A stretch of DNA of 64,000 bases from Silene noctiflora (taxonomy: Eukaryota; Streptophyta; Magnoliopsida; Caryophyllales; Caryophyllaceae): assembly GCA_009801015.1 (NCBI GenBank), contig VHZZ01000040.1, positions 93,484 to 157,483 of the forward strand. The letters are read 5' to 3'. The translations under genes and the position numbers were made by a program. Of the stretch, positions 59,065 through 64,000 are shown in pieces; positions within the stretch are counted from its first letter, which is position 1; the number at the start of each line of letters is the position of its first letter. The notes under the pieces are model-generated. The model made no database searches. It was not told the origin of the DNA and saw only the letters and a program-made list of their open reading frames with translations.

Positions 59065-59770
59065 TAGTATATTGTCGTAAAACCGATCATTTTTATATAA
59101 GTATCAACTTAAAAGCCAAAGTCACTACCTTATTCGTAACACTAATAAACATTTTTCAAAACTCCACTCGAATCTCATATAAAATTATAGTTCAAACCAT
59201 TTAATGATGAATCGAATGTGTACATTTGTCATTACAAAAAAAAAAAAAAAAAAATCTCCTTGCATTATAGTTTTTTTTTTTTTTTTTATATATACATATT
59301 TTGGTATTTATCATAGTAAATTGGTACAACTGATTATGTAATTTTTGAGTTTTATAATAAAAATTTTGAGTTTTGTTTTAAAGATTATAAGTTTTACTAT
59401 AGAGTTTTTGAACTCGTTTACTTAAACATTATGTTGAAAAAATAAAATATTGCTCAAAAATTATATATATAAATTCAGTTATTTTTGAGTTTTAACGTCA
59501 CAAAATTAAAATATAACTTATAACCTTTACCTGCTCAGAAAAATTTACTAAAAGGCTCTGAGGTAAGATGGTAAATTAGAAAACTATTACAAAATTGTAA
59601 CAATAATTTTCATATTCTAAAAATCAAATGTATGAATGCCCTATTAACTCCCTAATTTCATCATTCATATCTTGGGCTATCTTTATCACCATGCTCAAAA
59701 TAAGTCTTACTATCTTGTAATTTAATTTTAAAACCCAGTTTAAACTATCATATTTTTTCACTTATCACTA
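59065..59770. other. AT-rich spacer with a decayed copy of the CGGATGTA MITE
   Basis: About 59330-59590 has the TTTTTGAGTTTTATAATAAA and GCTCAAAAATTAT motifs typical of that element but no clear ends. A runs of 19-20 bases near 59236 and T runs near 59270 flank it. Confidence 0.4.
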
Positions 59771-59783
59771 AATCAATGCACAA

Positions 59784-59977
59784 CCAAAGTTGGTTGGTGT
59801 GAGTGGTAAGGGCTCTCATCTCTTAAATAAGTGGTCGAGGGTTCGATTCCCGACTCTTGCGAATGAAAAGGCCAAACTTGGGAGGGGTCAACCCATTAAA
59901 TTTCCTTCAGTACCCCGAAAGAAATTGCTCCAGCTGTCGGTAGGGGATACTCTTGGTCAATACAAAAAAAAAAAAAA
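59784..59977 (+). mobile_element. Full-length tRNA-derived SINE with target duplication
   Basis: Flanked by the direct repeat AATCAATGCACAA (59771-59783 and 59978-59990). Box A region GTGTGAGTGGTAAGGG and box B GGGTTCGATTCCC are well kept; it ends in a poly-A run. A 75-codon frame inside it is incidental. A diverged relative lies at 60519-60690. Confidence 0.88.
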
Positions 59978-60091
59978 AATCAATGCACAAACTCGAAAAA
60001 TATTTCTAACAATATAGTATGAGATCTACTCCCCCTACTCACATTTTTCTTTTCAATTCAGTACTCAACTTAAACTTATGAATAATTAGCA

Positions 60092-60458
60092 GTAGGTGGA
60101 TTATACATCCGATGTATTACCACCAATTTTATAGTTTCTGAGCATTATAATAAAGTTTTTGAGTTTTGTTGTAAAAATGATGAGTTTCACTATAAAAGTT
60201 TTGAGTTCATTCACTCAAACATTAAGATAAAAAAATTACAATAAAACTCAAAAACATTACCTACAAACTTAGTTAAATTTGAGTTTTGATGGAAAAATAA
60301 TAATTAAAATCTAACCTATAAACTTTAATGATCTCATAAAAAATACACATATGCTCAAAAATAAATAAAGTTTTAGATAATAAGCTCAAAAAAAAAAAAA
60401 AAACATATATACTCAAAAACAAGTAAAATCAGAGGTAATACATCCGATGTATGTTTCT
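60092..60458 (-). mobile_element. AT-rich MITE with CGGATGTA ends, copy 3, inverted
   Basis: Starts GTGGATTATACATCCGATG and ends GGTAATACATCCGATGTATG. Opposite orientation to copies 1 and 2. Confidence 0.7.
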
Positions 60459-60518
60459 TTTCTCAATACTTATGCGTTATTCCAAAATTTATCCTCAAAT
60501 TTGCATGAATCTTAAACA

Positions 60519-60690
60519 GGTGGTGTAAGGTCTCATCTCTAAAACAAGTGGTTAGAGGATCGATTTCTGACTCTTACGAATGAAAAAACCAAAATTAAAA
60601 GGGATTTATCCACTAAACTGTCTTCGGTACCCCCGAAAAATATTGCCCCAACTATCTGTAGGGAAAACTCATGCTCAAGACCGAAAAAAG
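60519..60690 (+). mobile_element. Diverged SINE related to 59784-59977
   Basis: GTGTAAGGTCTCATCTC, AGAGGATCGATTTCTGACTC (box B decayed), then TCTTCGGTACCCCCGAAA and CCAACTATCTGTAGGG in the same order as the full copy. Confidence 0.7.
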
Positions 60691-60707
60691 ATGGTCATAA
60701 TTAAGGG

Positions 60708-61540
60708 TGATCAAATTTAGATTCAGACCGAAAAAATGAACCGGACGGACCATTTGGTCTGGTCCAAACCCAGACCAAATTATTTTGGTCCGGTTCTCGG
60801 TCCTCATTTTTCAAGTTGTGGTTTTCGGTCCGGTCCAATCCAAGATCGGTTAATTTAGGTTTGGACCGAATGGATCAAATTTCATGTTTTAAAGACTAGT
60901 CATTAAAATATTATGAATCAAATTAACATTTCATCTTCCAAAAACATTATAAATTAGTATTGTCAATGATTTTTGTTAAAAAAAAGCCGTCTTATTACTT
61001 AAATGCATTTTATTTACCAGAATTAAAATGTAATTATTGTATACAAAACAATGAAAAAAACTAGTTTTAGGTCCATTTCGATCAAGACCGAAAGTTTTAG
61101 ACCATCCCCAAGCAAGGTCAATTGGTACGTCATGACTTTGCTTGGTCATGTTAATTACACAATTAAGGGGGTTTAATTTGTGACCAAAAACATGAAATGG
61201 TCAATTTGTGACCAAGGTCGAGCAAAATTGATCTCCTTATTGACCTAATATGTGTCTAATTGTTATTGGTTGGATAATTAAAAAACAATAAAAAAAGTAT
61301 AAAATGCATTATTAATTTGTGACCAAATGATTGGGTTGATGATCTAGGTCGTGACCTTCTGCTTGAGAGGGTGAAAGTAGGTCAAGATAAATAGATTAAG
61401 ATTAAGAGTAAAACAGGGTCGTGACCTAATTAGCGTGACCTTTACTTGGGAATGGTCTTAGGTCCGATATTCAGTCCCCTAAATTTTTATTTTCGGTCTT
61501 CGGTTCGGTCCGGTGTTGGACCGATTCTCAGCCATGGTCA
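60708..61540. repeat. GGTCCGGT-rich element holding a nested MITE
   Basis: Both edges are rich in GACCGA, GGTCCGG and GGTCTGG units (60740-60870 and 61465-61530) in inverted arrangement. A Tourist-like element interrupts it at 61100-61457. Confidence 0.55.
61100..61457. mobile_element. Tourist-like MITE with TTA target duplication
   Basis: Begins GACCATCCCCAAGCAAGGTC and ends GACCTTTACTTGGGAATGGTC in part inverse; TTA flanks both sides (61097-61099, 61458-61460). 358 bp, fits PIF/Harbinger-class non-autonomous elements. Confidence 0.7.
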
Positions 61541-62585
61541 TAACCCACAAAACATGGAATTTTTACCCAAGGCACCAACTTGAACAATGAGAGTAGAGAC
61601 CATGACCATCCACACATTATGTACCACAAGCAACATCATTTTTATTCAATTCAAAAACTTTATTATCAATCAATAATATTATAGTTGTTGTTGTGGTTAG
61701 ATAAAGAAAGTGGGAAAAGGGAGTAAAGAAGGGGAGACACAAGGCCATTTGGTAAGTGGTTCAAAGCCTCAAAATATGTTGCATTGTACTCAAATAAGTT
61801 GGATACCTCAATTTGTCTACTTGGTTCATATTTATTCATTGTACCTAACTCCAATTAAAGTATCAAAATTTTATAGAAAAATAGACCAAGTGTGTTACCT
61901 ATCCTTCCCAAATTTATTTGTATCAATACCCAATTTACCCTAATTAGTATCACAAAAGATTTTTTATAAACTAATTAATTTCTGTATTATTTTGGTTAAT
62001 ATCACTCGGCATCTTTCTAGAGTCATGACCTTTATCACGGCATATAACTCCCTTTTTTCTCCTAATTACAATAGCTTTCTATAATAACACCAACTTTTTA
62101 TTACAAGTACAGTGTATTTAAACCAACTCGAAAAAAACATGGCAAAAACATACTTGTACCAGAAATAAGTTACTCGCTCTGTTTTTTATATACGCCGTTT
62201 TTGCTTTTTAGAGGTGAGCCTTAACTTTCATATTTATAATTTTTTTTTTTTCAAAATTGCGAGATAATATTTCAACATATTAAACATTGAAAAGAAAAGT
62301 GAATGTCCCGAAATGCGAGAATGACAAAAGCAACATCTTAGTTGCTAAAGTCTTAAAAGAGTGATACTGACTACTCACAACCTGAATTCAAACCCCGTCA
62401 CGAAAAGCGGTAAATTCACAATATCTCGTAAAAAAAAAAAAACTATTTATGATAACATAATCAACAATAGTGATAATTTTCCAAAAAAATTTATCAAAAA
62501 TTAATAATTATTTTAGAAGATTATCATCCAAAATTTGACTATATTAATTATTAAATAATAATTAATTTTCAAAATAGGAGATTAA
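61541..62585. other. Intergenic spacer with a SINE-like fragment
   Basis: About 62340-62445 has a tRNA-like stretch ending GAATTCAAACCCCGTCACG and a short A run. One Stowaway-like end (TTACTCGCTCTGTTTTTTAT) near 62170. No gene supported. Confidence 0.4.
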
Positions 62586-63958
62586 TTGACCTTTGTGCAC
62601 ATAGACCCTCCTCCTCTATATTCTTCACAAGTGCACCTCTCCCTCTTTCATTTCACCTTCCCAAACTTTCATCCTCTCTCTTTCTCTCTCAATTTGCTTT
62701 CTGGGTTTTCATCTTCTCTCTTTTCTCTTTCTTTTTCTCTAATTTTCCCCTTTTTAGAGAGATTTTACAATTTTTCATACAATTTTTATTTATTTTTTTG
62801 ATGTTTTTGTCAATTTTTTGGGTTTAATTTCATCAATTTTTAGCCTTTTTTCAGGTAGATCCATCTGGGTTTTCTCTGGTAATATCGCGTTATTGTTTCC
62901 CTTGTTTTGAATTATATTTCTTTTGATGATTGTTTTTCTGGGTATTTTTTTTTGTTTGATTTCATGTTTTTTTTTAAATTGATTGTGTAATCTGTGAATC
63001 TGTTGAATTTTCTGCAATTAGGGTTGTTGAATTAGGTGTATAAATTGATTAGGGTTGTTGCTTTTTTCAAATTTTTGGACTTTGATTTGTGGGATTCTTC
63101 AGTTTGTTGTTGTTCATGTATCTTTTGCTTTTCTTTTGGGTTTTGGTTGTTGGTTTGTTTTAAAAGTTACCTTGAAGCATTGTTTTAGGGGAAAGTTTCG
63201 ATTTTTAATTATTTTATGTGTGTGTAAGTATGTTGTTTCATTTGAATTCATGTTTTGATTGTACTGATAGATGAAAGTTTTTAGTAAAGAGCTAATGAAT
63301 GTAGTTATTTGATGTTTTGTTTGTGTATATGAACGGTTCGACTTCAAAAGCGCTTATAAAACCGATGATTGCGTTGGCATTGCAAATTCATGTTTTGATT
63401 GCTGTGATAGATAAAAGTTTTTGGTATAGAGTTTATGATTGTAGTAATTTGATGTTTTGTTTGTGTATATAAACGGTTCAACAACAAAATCGACTATGAT
63501 TTTGTGAAGTAGGATTGGGGGTTTTATCCTGTTCCCATGTTATCGAGTTCTTGTTGATCAGTGCATATGCTTCTATGTTTTGATCACAGTGATAAATGAA
63601 AATTTTCAGTAAGAGCTTGTGAATGTAGTAATTTGATGCTTTGTTTATGCATATAGAGAGCTTGTCGACAAAACCCCGCTTATAAATGTGATGATTGTGC
63701 TAGCATTGCAAATGTTTGATTCTGTGAAGTAGGATTGGGTGGTTTATCCTGTTCCCATGTTTTCGAGTTCTTGTTGGTCAGTGCACATGCTTCTATGAAA
63801 CTTGAGTAGCTTGAAAATTGTGTTATTAGCTTGGGTAAGTTGTAAACTTACTGCAATTCTCAGGGTTTTCGAGCTACTCAAGCTAGCATGTATAGTGTTG
63901 CTTCGATATGATCATGTATTTGCTTGTTATCGTCTAGACACCTCTCTCTATTTTACAG
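62586..63958 (+). promoter_or_regulatory. Leader and leader intron of the right-edge gene
   Basis: 62610-62800 is strongly CT-rich (CTCTCTTTCTCTCTC), typical of a plant leader. A donor near 62879 (CTG|GTAATA) or 62853 and an acceptor ending at 63958 (TCTATTTTACAG) would define a leader intron of about 1.1 kb. The intron contains duplicated blocks (63252-63797). Confidence 0.5.
63252..63797 (+). repeat. Interleaved duplications in the leader intron
   Basis: Block A (TGTTTTGATTG ... GTAGTTATTTGATGTTTTG) occurs near 63252, 63391 and 63572. Block B (GAAGTAGGATTGGG ... CAGTGCATATGCTTC) near 63507 and 63730. Order A, A, B, A, B suggests duplication of a composite unit of about 200 bp. Confidence 0.7.
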
Positions 63959-63963
63959 AGTAC

Positions 63964-64000
63964 ATGTCAACTTCTTTCCCTCGTGTCAACTCCTCAGCTG
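63964..64000 (+). CDS. First codons of a gene continuing past the window
   Basis: Just after a good acceptor (TTTTACAG ending 63958) an ATG at 63964 opens MSTSFPRVNSSA and the frame runs to the edge. Together with the CT-rich leader upstream this looks like a real gene start. Too little is present to name it. Confidence 0.4.
   Translation, partial: MSTSFPRVNSSA

Noticed and set aside
59790-60017. Apparent tRNA gene or small protein
   Set aside because: Box A/B are real but flanking duplications and poly-A tail show a SINE; it lacks a foldable acceptor stem.
1-64000. LTR retrotransposon, endogenous virus or CRISPR array
   Set aside because: No long direct repeats with TG...CA ends, no reverse transcriptase or capsid-like frames, no regular short repeats with unique spacers.

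Overview
This window is nuclear DNA of a flowering plant, most likely a eudicot. It is AT-rich, has long introns with GT-AG borders, and holds ten recognisable plant genes (nine complete) plus gene relics. Spaces and introns are crowded with MITEs, tRNA-derived SINEs and short tandem arrays. I cannot name the species. I saw no reverse transcriptase, integrase, capsid or intact transposase gene, no rRNA or true tRNA gene, and no CRISPR array.

Layout. 1-5900: repeat-rich intergenic DNA (a three-unit SINE-headed tandem array, Stowaway and GACGG-type MITEs, an AT-rich MITE copy). 6599-7930: single-exon U-box/ARM E3 ligase (PUB30/31 type). 8945-9504: small two-exon coding candidate of unknown kind with an in-frame TGA. 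10480-11040: nested MITEs. 11692-20297: dynamin-related GTPase DRP1C, 16 exons. 20773-22140 (minus): two-exon conserved, probably plastid protein. 22320-23890: old satellite-like units and GGGTC-rich repeats. 24027-28542: mitochondrial complex I subunit NDUFS4, 5 exons. 31075-36557: Golgi methyltransferase PMT28, 8 exons. 38236-42782: mitochondrial ribosomal protein uL4m, 7 exons. 45082-46973: LCM-type SAM methyltransferase, 2 exons. 47721-51699 (minus): probable thylakoid-lumen protein, 6 exons. 53793-56856: COR27-like cold/clock regulator, 4 exons, with three evening elements and a G-box upstream. 57396-62500: tandem repeats, MITEs and SINEs. 62590-64000: leader, intron and first codons of a gene running off the right edge.

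The genes do not form one pathway. Two encode mitochondrial parts (NDUFS4, uL4m), two probable plastid proteins, and the rest serve membrane fission, wall-polysaccharide methylation, ubiquitination and the cold/clock response. From memory, the LCM methyltransferase, thylakoid protein and COR27 homologues also lie close together on Arabidopsis chromosome 5 (At5g42760, At5g42765, At5g42900), so 45-57 kb may be an old syntenic block.

The most useful observations are the clock/cold promoter block of the COR27 gene and a possible frame change at its 3' end; partial exon duplications in DRP1C and the thylakoid gene; and a set of young or nested MITEs with visible target-site duplications. I did not find a clearly new biological system.
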